Positions 1 through 10,245 of a stretch of DNA of 64,000 nucleotides are shown in pieces. The notes beneath the pieces were generated by a model. The model worked only from the letters and a program-made list of their open reading frames with translations, did no database searches and was not told where the DNA came from. The DNA is from Scytonema sp. UIC 10036 (lineage in GTDB: Bacteria; Cyanobacteriota; Cyanobacteriia; Cyanobacteriales; Nostocaceae): positions 1 through 64,000 of the forward strand of contig NZ_WJFC01000059.1 of assembly GCF_009725235.1 (NCBI RefSeq). The letters are read 5' to 3'. A program made the translations under genes and the position numbers. Position 1 is the first letter of the stretch. The number at the start of each line of letters is the position of its first letter.

Positions 1-40
1 TCTGGGGTTAGGGTTGTGTAAAAAATATTTGATACATCAA

Positions 41-448
41 TCATGACTTTTCTAACATCCTCTTAGGATAAAGTTTTACCTGAAGATTTTCCGCAATTTC
101 CGGTAGATGCTCTAAATACTGGCGGTGCATGGCACCCTTCTCATCATACATACTAGGAACAAATCCCAAAATTGTCGATTTGGGGTCGAGTTGCAGTTCG
201 TCAGCTATAGTAATGCACCATTCTATCAACTCAGCCGAACCGGAGATAGCTTTCATCTCCAATTGTACGGGGATGATAACGTAGGTTGCCCCTGCAATCG
301 CATTGGTATTAAGCATACCCAAAGTCGAGGGGCAATCTAGGATTTGAGTCAACTTTTGGTTGAATTGTAGTAAATATACTGCCTCACCAATGCTTTGTCC
401 AGTAGTTTTTCCTAATATCAGGAGACCGAAAAGTTTGGCGAACGCCAA
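41..448 (-). pseudogene. ParA-like ATPase remnant
   Basis: The 135-residue frame carries the middle and C-terminal part of a ParA/MinD-type partition ATPase: LDCPSTLGMLNTNAI matches the Walker B region (usually DCPP.LG..T.NA), followed by GATYVIIPVQLEMKAISG and a typical ParA ending with GFVPSMYDE. The N-terminal third, where the deviant Walker A motif (KGGVGKTT) should be, is replaced by an unrelated stretch; only a GKTTGQS piece remains near residue 13. Family members are about 200-260 residues, so this copy is short and lacks a convincing nucleotide-binding loop. No ParB partner is visible. I infer a decayed gene; a small divergent functional protein is less likely. Confidence 0.5.
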
Positions 449-741
449 AAAATAGTAGTCTGTGATACTGTTTTTTGAGAATTCAAAAAAGTTGATTGCT
501 TTTGATAAATTATAAAGAAAATTCTTAGAAATGTATTCAAAGATACAGTTAGCTAAACAAAAGTCTGGTTTTGAGTTTGTTTTTTAGAACGATCTCAAAA
601 GTTTTCGGTCTACTGAATGTCGTATTTCTAAGTTTGACGAAATTTATAATGAAAAATCAGTTGTGAATGGAAATTAGCTGCACTTTCAAGACCAGATTTG
701 AAATTTTGGCAGTGAAGCTTCCTAAATTAATCAATTACGAC
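449..741. other. AT-rich intergenic region
   Basis: No ORF with recognisable similarity, RNA gene or clear hairpin is seen here. The sequence is AT-rich and separates the ParA-like remnant from the broken PIN-domain gene. Confidence 0.5.
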
Positions 742-999
742 TTACGCCAATGTTCGCTCCAGTAGTCCTTTCCCAAGCAAGATCGCGAAGAAAGCGCCCG
801 CCGGAGGCAGATTGGCTAAAATTGATGGATTAGTAACATAAGAATAAAATTCAGCCAAAACTTGAGATGATATACACAATATTTCTCTTTCACTAGGTCT
901 AAATATTTCTCATGCCGCTCGATACTGCGCCGCTTTGATATTAACAACATAAGCTAAAACATTAGTGTCAAGATAAATTTGTTTAGGTTCTTTGTTCAT
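742..999 (-). pseudogene. VapC-like PIN toxin remnant with in-frame stop
   Basis: Reading the minus strand from the ATG at 997-999 gives MNKEPKQIYLDTNVLAYVVN, a PIN-domain N-terminus with its first acidic residue in LDTNVL. After about 29 residues the frame hits TGA, but it continues in the same frame with CISSQVLAEFYSYVTNP, the second conserved PIN segment, before ending at 742-744. The C-terminal half with the remaining catalytic acids is absent (VapC proteins are about 130 residues). The start overlaps the end of the upstream small gene by 17 bases, the usual toxin-antitoxin arrangement. I infer an inactivated VapC toxin. Confidence 0.6.
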
Positions 1000-1216
1000 A
1001 GAGCTTACTGCGGTCAAAAGGTACTAAAATTTCACTAGCAAAAAATAAATCGTTCATATTAACATCTTCATCATGATTGGTGTAACTTGATTGTTCTTCT
1101 TTACTATTCTGATTACGAATCAGTTGATTTTTAGCGTGAAATGCCTCAATTATTGCTTTGATTTGCTCAATTTGCTCTGGAGTTAATCCAGTAACATTAA
1201 GTGTTTGATTGGTCAT
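983..1216 (-). CDS. Small antitoxin-like protein of the broken PIN module
   Basis: A 77-residue acidic protein with an N-terminal stretch TGLTPEQIEQIKAIIEAF that is helical and similar in style to cyanobacterial antitoxins placed before PIN toxins. Its end overlaps the PIN remnant, supporting an antitoxin role by position. No DNA-binding motif can be named with confidence. As the toxin frame is interrupted, this would be an orphan antitoxin. Confidence 0.5.
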   Translation of the reverse strand: MTNQTLNVTGLTPEQIEQIKAIIEAFHAKNQLIRNQNSKEEQSSYTNHDEDVNMNDLFFASEILVPFDRSKLYEQRT

Positions 1217-1502
1217 AGAAATTGATTGGTTATCTTCAATATTCTAATTATACCGCTTTATAAGGTGTTTTAAAAATCTAACTATTAAAGAATTAAGGTT
1301 TTAAAACCCACGTAGGTGGTGAATCCAGCCCTGTAGCAGCCCGTAGCGGATAAATTTGTACTTCGTATAGGAGATGGCTATCTGTACGTCATATAGAAGA
1401 AGGGAAAAAAAATTTTGTTTCCAATTGTTACCACATGGTTGTCTACATATTTTCAACCAGACAAACTGATTTATGTAGTCATCGATACGGCTTTAGCCGT
1501 TA

Positions 1503-1603
1503 AGTGCGATTCGTTCACTCGAAATGAGTATTTATACTCAAGGATGAGTGGCAGGGGATAAAAACCGGGCAACCGGAACAGAACCTTGACAACTGAATGA
1601 CCA
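1503..1603 (+). mobile_element. 5' fragment of a group II intron (101 nt)
   Basis: The segment begins GTGCGATTCGTTCACTCGAA, nearly identical to the first 20 nt of intron A that starts right after it (GTGCGATTCGTTCAGTCGAA), and keeps some similarity further on (GGATGAGTGGC versus GGATGACTGGC). It therefore looks like the 5' end of a related intron into which intron A inserted, or a leftover of an earlier copy. No matching 3' end was recognised after intron A. Confidence 0.45.
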
Positions 1604-2388
1604 GTGCGATTCGTTCAGTCGAAACCTTTTTTTTAAGGGGGATGACTGGCTTTTGTTGGGTAACCCAAAACCGGGTTGAGTTCGCACTTTAAGCCCCCAA
1701 CAAATGATAACTCATTATTCATGTAGGTGCGGAAATCTAGCCAAGCCATAAGCCAAGACAGCTAGAGGAACAATGGGAAAGACTAAGGGTCACCCCTAGA
1801 ACATAACCTAATTCCGCAAGACACCAAGTCCTACTGTCCCGGTGCGGGATTAAAAGCACACAGCCTACCAAAGGTAAAACCTCGGTAGCCCCCACGCCCA
1901 AGACTGATTATCACACGGCGTGTAAGCAGGGGGTGAAAGCAGTCAATGCGGTAATTGCTGAAAGCGTACACTGCTAGCAAGAATCCCATGGGTAGAACAA
2001 GCAAAGTGTCGTCTGAGCCATCGTCATCAGTTACCAGGGGCAATAAGCAAAGCGGATTTTATCCATACCCCCTGGGTCGGAAATATCCGACAAAGGCAGA
2101 GTCCATCAGGTTCTGGTTACCGTGATGGCGCACCACTCAAAACCTCGGTGGAAAGGCACACCCTAAAGGATTCCAATATGGATAATGGGAACGAAACAAC
2201 CCCTCATACTCTCCTGAAATTAGTAACAGGTAGGTATCAACCATAAGACATGAGGGAGCAGGATGGTTCAAGAAGCAAAAGCCCAACCTGAAACACAGGT
2301 AACGCCTGAAAAGGGATGGCGTAACTGCCGGGATAAGCAGACGTGAACCGCAGTGTGGGAAAAGCTAGAGGTAACAGTAGCAATTAAT

Positions 2389-2596
2389 ATGACTAAAGCC
2401 GAACAACAGTTCAGGTTGGTATGGGACAACGATATACCTGTATGCCTTGGTTTTGAAATTTCTGACTGGAAAGATATAAACTGGCGCAAAGCAGAGAAAC
2501 GTGTGTTCAAGTTGCAAAAACGCATCTATGCTGCTTCCCGCCGTGGTGATATCAAGCTATGCCGCAAACTCCAAAAGACGTTGATGAGGTCTTGGT
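2389..2596 (+). pseudogene. Intron A RT, exon 1 (N-terminus)
   Basis: From the ATG at 2389 the frame encodes the N-terminal RT0 region of a cyanobacterial group II intron RT: WKDINWRKAEKRVFKLQKRI and KLCRKLQKTLMRSW. The reading stops making sense at 2597, where intron B begins with GTGCGATTCG. A GTG at 2353 is an alternative upstream start. The protein sequence resumes at 5388 with (S)NKVLAVRRVTQDNQG, as expected for this family. Confidence 0.75.
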
Positions 2597-3147
2597 GTGC
2601 GATTCGTTGGTCGCTGAATCACGGTATAAGTCCGTACATAAGCTACCCAAGGCGAAACCCTAGAGTAACCTTGAACTTCCGGTGTGATGTGGGTGAAAGC
2701 CCCACCTACCAGACTCAGGTATGACTCCCTATCTGCCCACACTGACCGAACTCGGTTTTCGGAGGGTGAAGCTGGGAACAGGGCACAATCAGACGGCTGT
2801 TATGGGCTGACACTGGTGCTAAAGGGGCGTTCTTACGGTGAAACCGAGCCTAGAAAAGCAACCCACCTCAGAGCGGGGCATAACATAACACCCCCGACTC
2901 CACTGGAGATAATTCCCGTCGCACTTTGCCAAGGATAGCGGCTTGAGTCTAGGGGATTCAGTGGTTGAAGTGGCTACACCTAAAAGAACAAAGCAATCTC
3001 ACTGGAGGAACGAAAAAAAACGGATTGAGGGTCAGAGGACAGGTCGAACCCCCTGTAGGCTAGACGAGTAGCGGAACTCCTTCAATTCGGATAGGATGCG
3101 ACGTAATTGTTGCAAGGTGTTCAGAGTAAACTTGTTGGAGTCAGTGT

Positions 3148-3717
3148 ATGATTGGACACAGCAGTAATGCTAGTGAATCTTGGATAAATCTACCGTGGAA
3201 GAAATTCCGCCGCGATTTATTCCGCCTACAAAAGCGTGTTTACAAAGCTGTTCAAGCAGGCGACTACCGGAAAGCGAAGTCCCTACAAAAGCTCATAATG
3301 AACTCCACCGCAGCGAGATTACTGGCTATCCGTCAGGTATCACAGCTAAACGTTGGGAAAAGGACACCCGGAATTGATGGTAAAGCCAAACTCACAATTG
3401 AGGAAAGGTTTGAGCTTAGTGATGAACTCAAGCACCATAGTAATAACTGGCACCACCAGGGGTTACGAGAAATTCCCATTCCAAAAAAAGATGGGAAAAT
3501 CAGAATTCTGAAAGTCCCCACTATCGCGGACAGAAGTTGGCAGTGCCTAGTGAAGTACGCCTTAGAACCAGCGCATGAAGCAACCTTCCACGCCAACAGT
3601 TATGGATTTAGAACCGGACGCTCGGCGCATGACGCACAGAAAATCCTACAATTAAATCTACGCTCAAGTTGTAATGGAATAGAGAAACGAGTCATCGAAC
3701 TTGATATCGAAAAATGC
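3148..3717 (+). pseudogene. Intron B RT, exon 1 (RT0 to RT2)
   Basis: From the ATG at 3148 this encodes a group II intron RT N-terminus: FRLQKRVYKA, RTPGIDGKAKLT, REIPIPKKDGKIR and NSYGFRTGRSAHDA, ending in ELDIEKC at codon 190. The first catalytic block normally reads DIEKCFD; here the sequence is cut right after the Cys codon at 3717 by intron C. The next codons, TTC GAC, are found at 4360. The ORF would be complete only after intron C is spliced. Confidence 0.8.
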
Positions 3718-4359
3718 GTGCGCCGCGACGATTAACGCGGTATTCCCAACCAAGTTGGGAGAGACTAAGAAGAATGTCTCTAAGTCAACCAACTTACCTG
3801 GAGTCGAAAGACAAAAGGGACAACAGCATGTTGGTAAAGCCGGAAATGGAGAGAAGGCGTTAAAACCATTGTTCGGCAAGACTTGTGTGACAAGGTGAAG
3901 ATTAAACTATCTGAAGCCCAATTCTGACGGTATACTCGATTACCTATTCCTACAACGCCTAAAAGGAATAATCGTTTGTGTGTAGTTTTAAGCATTTGAA
4001 CCACACAACTTCTTTAAACGAAGTCAGCCACCGATGAGATGGCTTAACGAATGAGTGGGACACCTAAATCACACTGATACGTACCGAGTTGATGAAGCGC
4101 GGGATGGTCTATGGGACGCGAGTCCTATGACTACAGAGTTCCCATAGTAGTCCGAGGGCGGGAAAGCCGTCCACATGGCAAAGGGGAACAGGTATTTCTT
4201 ACATTGTTACCGAGAGGTACGCGAGATGCGAAACGCCGAAACGGTGTTAAATGTAAAATACTGGAGAGCCGTGTACCTGGAAACTCGTAAGCACGGTTCG
4301 GCGGGGGCTAGTTGGAAAAGGAGCCAATAATTGGAAACCTCGCTAGCTAGCTACCCACT
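3718..4359 (+). mobile_element. Group II intron C, ORF-less, in intron B's RT
   Basis: It starts GTGCGCC at 3718 and ends near 4358/4359 (CTACCCACT). IBS1 AAATGC (3712-3717) is perfectly complementary to GCATTT at 3992-3997, the expected EBS1. A domain V-like hairpin GAGCCGTG...CACGGTTC lies at about 4264-4302. The first 500 nt are strongly similar to intron E, but the ORF is reduced to an ATG at 4226 and about ten codons (MRNAETVL...) joined straight to domain V. It is thus an internally deleted relative of intron E that must depend on an RT in trans. The host frame is restored exactly if it is 642 nt long. Confidence 0.8.
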
Positions 4360-5301
4360 TTCGACAGGATAAGCCACTCGGCAATAATGGATAGGCTCAT
4401 TGCTCCTGTGAGCATAAAGACCGGAATTTTCCGATGTTTAAAAGCCGGAGTTAATCCAGAATTTCCCGAACAAGGAACGCCACAAGGCGGCGTGGTAAGT
4501 CCCCTATTAGCGAACATTGCGCTCAATGGAATAGAGGACATACACCAATCGGTGCGGTACGCAGACGATATGGTTATTATACTCAAACCCAAAGATGACG
4601 CAACGAAAATACTTGACAAAATTAGTCGGTTTCTTGGCGAAAGAGGGATGAATGTAAGCGAGAAAAAGACCAAGCTAACCGCTACGACAAATGGCTTTGA
4701 TTTCCTCGGCTGGCACTTTAAGGTGCAGAGCAACGGGAAGTTTAGGAGTACTCCCTCAGTGGATAACTTTAAGACATTCCGTAAGAAAGTAAAGGCGATT
4801 GTCGGCAACTCGAACATTGGTGCCACGGAAAAAGCCGCAAGACTAGCACCCGTGGTTAGAGGCTGGAGGAACTACCACCGCTACTGCAACATGAATGGGT
4901 CACGGTTATCGCTATGGCACATCAACAACAGAGCGTTCAAGGTATTTAATCAGGAAGCCAAACAAGACCGCGAATCTGTCAGAAAACTGATAAACAAAGC
5001 GTTCCCAAAGGTTCCCCACTCCGAAAATAAGCACGTCAACGTCAAAGGTGAGAAATCGCCTTTCGACGGGGACATCGCCTACTGGAGCGAGCGAAATAGC
5101 AAACTCTACGACGGTGAAACCTCTTTTGCCTTAAAACGGCAAAACCATATATGTGCCGCCTGTGGGCTAAAACTCCTGTCTGATGAACGAGTACAGCTCC
5201 ACCACATTGACGGGAACCATGCCAACTGGAAGAAAACGAATCTGATAGCTGTACACGAAAGCTGTCACGATTATCTGCACATGAGCAAAAGCGAAAGCTA
5301 A
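4360..5301 (+). pseudogene. Intron B RT, exon 2 (RT palm, X, HNH)
   Basis: The frame opens with FDRISHSAIMDRL, completing DIEKC|FD, then GTPQGGVVSPLLANIAL (RT4), VRYADDMVIIL (RT5, catalytic YADD) and DFLGWHF. The maturase/X region has PVVRGWRNYHRYC and the C-terminus is an HNH nuclease with CAAC...LHHIDGNHANWKKTNL...CH. The protein is plausible as a functional RT only if intron C is removed. Compared with relatives the segment between RT4 and YADD is short (NGIEDIHQSVRYADD), suggesting an internal deletion, so activity is doubtful. Confidence 0.75.
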
Positions 5302-5387
5302 GAACGTCGGAAGCTGGGTGCGGGGAAACTTGCACGCCCAGATTTAATAGAGAGGTGCGGCGGATAATACCGCCCATCGACTCTACC

Positions 5388-5434
5388 CTAATAAGGTTTT
5401 AGCGGTACGACGGGTCACACAGGATAACCAGGGT
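5388..5434 (+). pseudogene. Intron A RT, exon 2 (15-residue micro-exon)
   Basis: These 47 bases between introns B and D read (S)NKVLAVRRVTQDNQG, the conserved segment that follows LMKSW-type sequences and precedes KKTAGVDG in this RT family. They show that B and D are separate insertions into the same ORF, not parts of one element. Confidence 0.75.
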
Positions 5435-7850
5435 GTGCGACGTGAAAGTTGTACATTAGGCGCATCCGCGCCTTCAAAACTGGAGAGCCATCTCTCCCGG
5501 AGAATTCTCTCTCTCCGTCCCCACATAAAAAGGTGGTTTCACCCCGCCTACAACAAAATTAAGTAATGAATTTGTTGGAATGCAAGGCATGAAAACCTGT
5601 TAGCTGAAAGCCTAAATCAGTAATACGGGTAAGGGGAAGACCGATTCGGGTTAACTTAAAGTGAATCACTGTAAATTCCGTTATATCTGAAGAGTGAAAT
5701 AAGGCTGATACACTCTAACCAAAAAGGTAAGTGAGTAGGTTATTAACAGTTCCTTGGGTTAATAACGAGAGAACATAACTCTCACCGGAGTATAGGTGGA
5801 ACCCAAAGCGGTCACTAGTTAAATGTACGAAACACGGTAAGCCCTATAGATTCTCAAACAGGTCGATGATTTGAGTAGGTAGACCGCAAGGAAAACGGAA
5901 CTATCTAGAGGGTAAAGGATGCTGGAGAAAGCAAAAGCTCCTAGTAACGTGGGAGATAGGGATTCAAAATTTGTCCCACATTGAAAGATGGCAAACTTCC
6001 AGCGGGTCTTCAACGATAAACAAAGTAAAAGGAATCGAACCGAAAGTGAAAGATAGAGTCAGCAATGACATCGGAGCCAAGGAACCGCTGAATAATTGGG
6101 CTGAAATTAATTGGAAGCTGGTTAAAAAGCGGGTTAGAAACCTAAGACAGAGAATTTATCGTGCCACCCAGAACGGTCGGTGGAATCAGGTTCGGAACCT
6201 GATGAAACTGATGATTCGCAGTTACTCCAACCTGCTATTGTCCGTGCGAAGAATCACCCAGGAAAATGATGGAAAACAAACGGCTGGCATTGATGGTCAG
6301 ACGGCAATAACTCCAGAACAAAGGGTGAAGATGGTCAAAGAGATGAAGGAATATTCCTTATGGAAAGTTCACCCTACTAAAAGGGTTTTTATTCCCAAAC
6401 AAAACGGGAAATTAAGACCATTGGGAATCCCTACAATTAAAAATCGCATAGCACAGGCAATAATCAAAAATGCCTTAGAACCAGTCTGGGAAACTAGATT
6501 TGAAGCCAATTCTTACGGCTTTCGCCCTGGTAGAAGCTGTCACGATGCCATTGAGCAAGTCTGGATTAGACTCAACGCGCAAGGAAATGACAGATGGATA
6601 TTGGAGGCGGATATTCAAGGAGCATTTGATAATATTAGCCACGAATATTTACTCAATACCATAGGAGAAATCCCCGGTAAAGAGTTAATTAAACAATGGC
6701 TAAAAGCAGGATATGTAGAGGCTGAAATTCTCCACGAAACTCTCAGCGGAACACCACAGGGCGGAATTATTTCACCCGTACTTGCGAATATAGCCCTCGA
6801 CGGAATGGAGAAGCTCCTAAGTCAATTTCAAAAAACAAAGGAGTACCAATATACCGATTCTAAAGGTCGGAAAAGAACAGAGAGGGAACGTAAACCTAGA
6901 TACGGATTTGTCCGCTACGCGGATGACTTTATCATCACCGCAGAAAGCAGTGAAGAACTGATAGTCATACAACCCATCATCTCAGATTGGCTGAAACAAC
7001 GAGGGCTGGAATTTAATACGGATAAAACCAAAATCACCCACATTAATGATGGGTTCAATTTTTTAGGGTTTAATATCCGACATTACAAGGGTAAATGCTT
7101 AATTAAACCGCAGAAAGAGAAGGTCAAAGAATTCCTAACTGGGATTCAAGAGTGGCTGAATCAACACAAAACTGTGGAAACAACAGCAGTTATCCAATAC
7201 CTCAGCCCAGTTATCCGAGGATGGGGAAACTACTACAAGCATAAGGTCAGTAAGGACGTGTTTTCTTATGTAGACTACAGACTATGGCAAATGCTATGGA
7301 AATGGTCTCTCATGAGACATCCAAACAAAGGGAAAAAATGGGTAGCGCAAAGATATTTCAAAACCATTAATGGAACAGCATGGAACTTTGCTCAAACCAT
7401 AAAAGACAGAAACGGTAAGGATAAATTAATCACCTTACCTAAATTGTCACACATCCCGATAATCCGCCATGTCAAGGTTAAAGGCACGGCATCCCCTGAT
7501 GACCCAACACTCTCCGAATATTGGGAAAAACGACAAACCAGATACGGCAAATCATACTTTGCTCAAGGTTCAAAACTCTATCAGGTAGCCCAGAACCAAA
7601 AATGGAAGTGCCCAATATGTGGAGAAAGCTTGTTTAATGGAGAAGACTTGCACACACACCATGTAGTGAAGGTGACAGATGGAGGGAAAAATGAGGTGGA
7701 CAACCTTGTACACCTCCACAAATCCTGCCACTTACACTTACACACAAGTCAACGTACTGGAAAGCAGAAGGCTTGAGCCGTATGATGCGTAAGTGTCATG
7801 TACGGTTCTTAGGGGAGAGGGACGCGGCGACGTGCGCCCTCTTACCCGAC
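5435..7850 (+). mobile_element. Group II intron D with intact RT, in intron A's RT
   Basis: It starts GTGCGACG at 5435, after ...TQDNQG of the host RT, and ends ...CCCGAC at 7850, after which the host reads KKTAGVDG in frame. A domain V-like hairpin (GAGCCGTATGATGCG...CATGTACGGTTC) is at about 7774-7812. IBS1 CAGGG at 5429-5433 can pair with CCTTG within TCCTTG at 5751-5756 (one wobble). At 2,416 nt it is an ordinary size for a full bacterial group II intron and it is not interrupted. Confidence 0.8.
5971..7776 (+). CDS. Group II intron D reverse transcriptase/maturase/HNH
   Basis: A 601-residue multidomain intron protein, the only complete RT in the nest. RT motifs in order: [88 protein letters not shown] (catalytic YADD), [14 protein letters not shown]. 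The maturase region has [11 protein letters not shown], and the C-terminus is an HNH nuclease with CPIC...[18 protein letters not shown]...CH. The start is uncertain: the frame opens with TTG at 5971, a GTG at 6046 is also possible, and no ATG lies before the RT0 region. It should splice and mobilise intron D and may act on relatives in trans. Confidence 0.85.
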   Translation: MSHIERWQTSSGSSTINKVKGIEPKVKDRVSNDIGAKEPLNNWAEINWKLVKKRVRNLRQRIYRATQNGRWNQVRNLMKLMIRSYSNLLLSVRRITQENDGKQTAGIDGQTAITPEQRVKMVKEMKEYSLWKVHPTKRVFIPKQNGKLRPLGIPTIKNRIAQAIIKNALEPVWETRFEANSYGFRPGRSCHDAIEQVWIRLNAQGNDRWILEADIQGAFDNISHEYLLNTIGEIPGKELIKQWLKAGYVEAEILHETLSGTPQGGIISPVLANIALDGMEKLLSQFQKTKEYQYTDSKGRKRTERERKPRYGFVRYADDFIITAESSEELIVIQPIISDWLKQRGLEFNTDKTKITHINDGFNFLGFNIRHYKGKCLIKPQKEKVKEFLTGIQEWLNQHKTVETTAVIQYLSPVIRGWGNYYKHKVSKDVFSYVDYRLWQMLWKWSLMRHPNKGKKWVAQRYFKTINGTAWNFAQTIKDRNGKDKLITLPKLSHIPIIRHVKVKGTASPDDPTLSEYWEKRQTRYGKSYFAQGSKLYQVAQNQKWKCPICGESLFNGEDLHTHHVVKVTDGGKNEVDNLVHLHKSCHLHLHTSQRTGKQKA

Positions 7851-8192
7851 AAAAAGACGGCAGGTGTGGATGGTATAAAATCACTATCCCCAGTAGAACG
7901 TCTTGAACTGGTAGGGCAATTAAGAATCACTGGCAAATCCAAACCTACACGTAGAGTATGGATTCCGAAGCCTGGTAGAGACGAAAAGCGCCCATTAGGA
8001 ATTCCCACTATGTACGACCGCGCACTACAAGCTGTAGTAAAAGCTGCACTTGAGCCAGAATGGGAGGCGGTTTTTGAACCAAGTTCCTATGGTTTTAGAC
8101 CAGGGAGGTCATGCCATGATGCAATCAAACACATTAAAGATGCCATACAAAATCAGGCAAAATTCGTACTTGATGCGGATATATCGAAGTGT
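7851..8192 (+). pseudogene. Intron A RT, exon 3 (RT1 to RT2)
   Basis: The segment continues the host [53 protein letters not shown] and VLDADISKC. It stops after the Cys codon TGT at 8190-8192, the same relative position at which intron C cuts intron B's RT. The expected FD and following RT3/RT4 residues of this lineage are not found anywhere downstream. Confidence 0.75.
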
Positions 8193-9600
8193 GTGCGCCG
8201 CGATGGTTAATGCGGTATCCCCAACTTAGTTGGGAAAGACTGAGAAGGGAGTCTTGAGGTCAACCAACCTACCTAGAGTCGAAAGACGAAAGGGACAACA
8301 GCATGTTGGTAAAGCCAGAAATGGAGAGAAGGCGTTAAAACCATTGTTTGGCAAGACCTGTGTGACAAGGTGAAGGTTAAACTACCAGAAGCCCAATTCT
8401 GACGGCATATGCGATTGCCTATTCCTACAACGCCTACAAGGAATAATCGATTGTGCGTAGTTATAAGCATTGGAACTATGCAACTTCTCCAAACGATGTC
8501 AGCCATCGATGAGACGGCTCAAAGAATGAATGGGACACCTAAATCACACTATTACGTACCGAATTGATGAAGCGCGGGATGGTCTACAGGACGCGAGTCC
8601 TATGACTACAGAGTTCCCATAGTAGTCTGAGGACGGGAAAACCGTCCACATGGCAAAGGGGAACAGGTATTTCCGACATTTTAACCGAGAGGTACGCGAG
8701 ATGCGAACAGCCGAAACGGTACTAAGTGTAATCCGAGACAGAGGCTACCGGGGTTTACCATTAGATGATGTTTACAGGCAACTGTTCAATCCCGATTTGT
8801 TCCTCCTAGCGTATAGCCGCATTTATAAAAATGCAGGAGCAATGACGAAAGGAGTAACAGAGGAAACTGCTGATGGAATGTCCATCAAAAAGATTGAGAA
8901 TCTGATAGAAGAGATTCGATATGAACGATTTCGATGGACACCAGTGAGGCGAATTAATATTCCCAAGAAAAACGGGAAAACTCGACCATTAGGTATTCCT
9001 ACTTGGAAGGACAAATTGGTTCAAGAAGTAATACGTTTAATGCTAGAGGCATATTATGAACCGCAATTTTCCGACAGCAGTCATGGTTTTAGACCCCAAC
9101 GCGGATGCCATACGGCTTTAACAATAATAGACCGCACATGGCAAGGAACCAAGTGGTTTATTGAAGGGGATATTCGGGGATGTTTCGACAACATAGACCA
9201 TAAAATCTTAATGTCAATACTACGCGAGAAAATCCAAGATAACCGCTTCCTGAGATTGATTGAAAATTTACTCAAGGCAGGCTACTGCGAGCAATGGAAA
9301 TACTCTTCCACCCTTAGTGGAACTCCACAAGGTGCGATTATTTCACCACTACTCGCTAATATTTACCTTGATAAATTGGATAAGTTTGTGGAAAATCATC
9401 TAATTCCAGAGTATACACGGGGTAACAAAAGGGCAGAAAATCCGGAGTACTCAAAACTCCAAAAACTTGCCTGGTATTTTCGGAAAACCGGACAAATAGA
9501 AAAAGCACATCAACTGGAAATAGAATACCAACGTATGCCTTCTAAAGATGTCCGTGACCCTGAATACAGAAGGCTTAGTTACGTGCGTTACGCTGATGAT
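8193..9600 (+). mobile_element. Group II intron E, 3'-truncated, in intron A's RT
   Basis: It starts GTGCGCCGCGATGG at 8193 after DISKC. IBS1 (AGTGT at 8188-8192) pairs with GCATT at 8467-8471 allowing wobbles. The 5' RNA region closely matches intron C. Its RT ORF runs from 8701 to YADD at 9600, where intron F starts. No intron E type 3' end (maturase segment of this lineage, domain V as in C and F) follows; the sequence after F belongs to intron A's lineage. I infer loss of the 3' part by recombination. Confidence 0.7.
8701..9600 (+). pseudogene. Intron E RT, N-terminal half to YADD
   Basis: Starting at ATG 8701 (MRTAETVLSVIRDRG), preceded by the family-typical in-frame MAKGNRYF at 8650. 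The protein is of a different RT lineage from introns A, B and D: LPLDDVYRQLFNPDLFL, VRRINIPKKNGKTRPLGIPT, DSSHGFRPQRGCHTAL, IEGDIRGCFDNIDHKIL, GTPQGAIISPLLANIYLDKL and a long insertion before VRYADD. The frame is cut at GAT|GTGCGCC by intron F; reading into F gives only eight more residues. After removal of F the frame continues into intron A's C-terminal exon at 10246. Confidence 0.75.
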
Positions 9601-10245
9601 GTGCGCCATTTTACCAGGCGCTAGACCCCTTTCATAGAAAGGAGAGGTACGGAAAAAGTGACCTCTGGGTCAACAACTTACCTAATTGCGAAAGCGAGAG
9701 GGGACTGTAGCATGTTGATAAAGCGGAAGTCATTAGAAGACGCTTATGGTGTCGTTCCGCAAGACCCGTGCGATATGGTGAGAGCCAAACTGCCCAAACC
9801 TCAGTTTCCAATGATGCAAGCGTACATCCCCCGATGACAGCGTCTCAAACGCGGGGTCACAGTGATAGGGTGATTAAATCGTCGTCATCTGAATTTTCCG
9901 CACTGTGAATGGTGAGGAACGACCTCACTCAAGGAAACGGACGAGGCACCTAAGTTGCACTATATACATCTAGCATCTAGGGAATATGGGATTGCCCGAC
10001 GTGTCGAGAGACACAGGGTAACGGAGCCACCGTAGTACTCCGAAAACGGGAAAGCCGTTTACATGGGGAAGGGTGGCAGGTGTTAACAAAACCCTATCAG
10101 GGAGGTACGCGAGATGCGGAACGCCAAAACTGTATGGGTGAGAAAGGTAACACTGGAGAGCCGGGTACTCCGAAAGGCGTAAGCCCGGTTCGGGGAGGGG
10201 CGGACAGAAAAGTGCTTATTGTAACTCGCTGGTCGCCTACTCTAC
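9601..10245 (+). mobile_element. Group II intron F, ORF-less, inserted at YADD
   Basis: A 645-nt intron starting GTGCGCC at 9601 and ending TCTAC at 10245. IBS1 GATGAT (9595-9600) pairs with GTCATC at 9884-9889 (five Watson-Crick pairs and one U-G). A domain V-like hairpin GAGCCGGG...CCCGGTTC is at about 10155-10195, followed by a domain VI ending in GCCTACTCTAC. Like intron C it retains the first codons of the E-type ORF (MRNAKTV at 10114) fused to domain V, but its EBS1 differs, matching its different target. It needs an RT in trans. Confidence 0.8.

Larger units (their letters stand above)
2597..5387 (+). mobile_element. Group II intron B, inserted in intron A's RT
   Basis: It begins GTGCGATTCGTTGG at 2597, directly after the codons for LMRSW of intron A's RT. 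IBS1 CTTGGT (2591-2596) pairs over six positions with GCCAAG at 2928-2933 (one G-U). Its RT ORF (3148-3717 plus 4360-5301) is followed by a domain V-like hairpin at about 5309-5343 (GCTGGGTGC...GCACGCCCAG). The 3' boundary at 5387 is set by resumption of the host frame at W-S-N-K-V-L-A-V-R-R and leaves an unusual terminal CC, so it may be off by a base or two. The intron is itself interrupted by intron C. Confidence 0.75.

Noticed and set aside
1503..1623. Two identical-looking 20-nt repeats that might be CRISPR repeats
   Set aside because: Only two copies, 101 nt apart, and both are group II intron 5' ends.
1831..2742. Minus-strand small ORFs inside intron A's RNA domain
   Set aside because: They lie over structured intron RNA and RT codons and have no recognisable product.
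9601..9624. Extension of the intron E RT after YADD (VRHFTRR)
   Set aside because: These codons are the start of intron F, not RT sequence.
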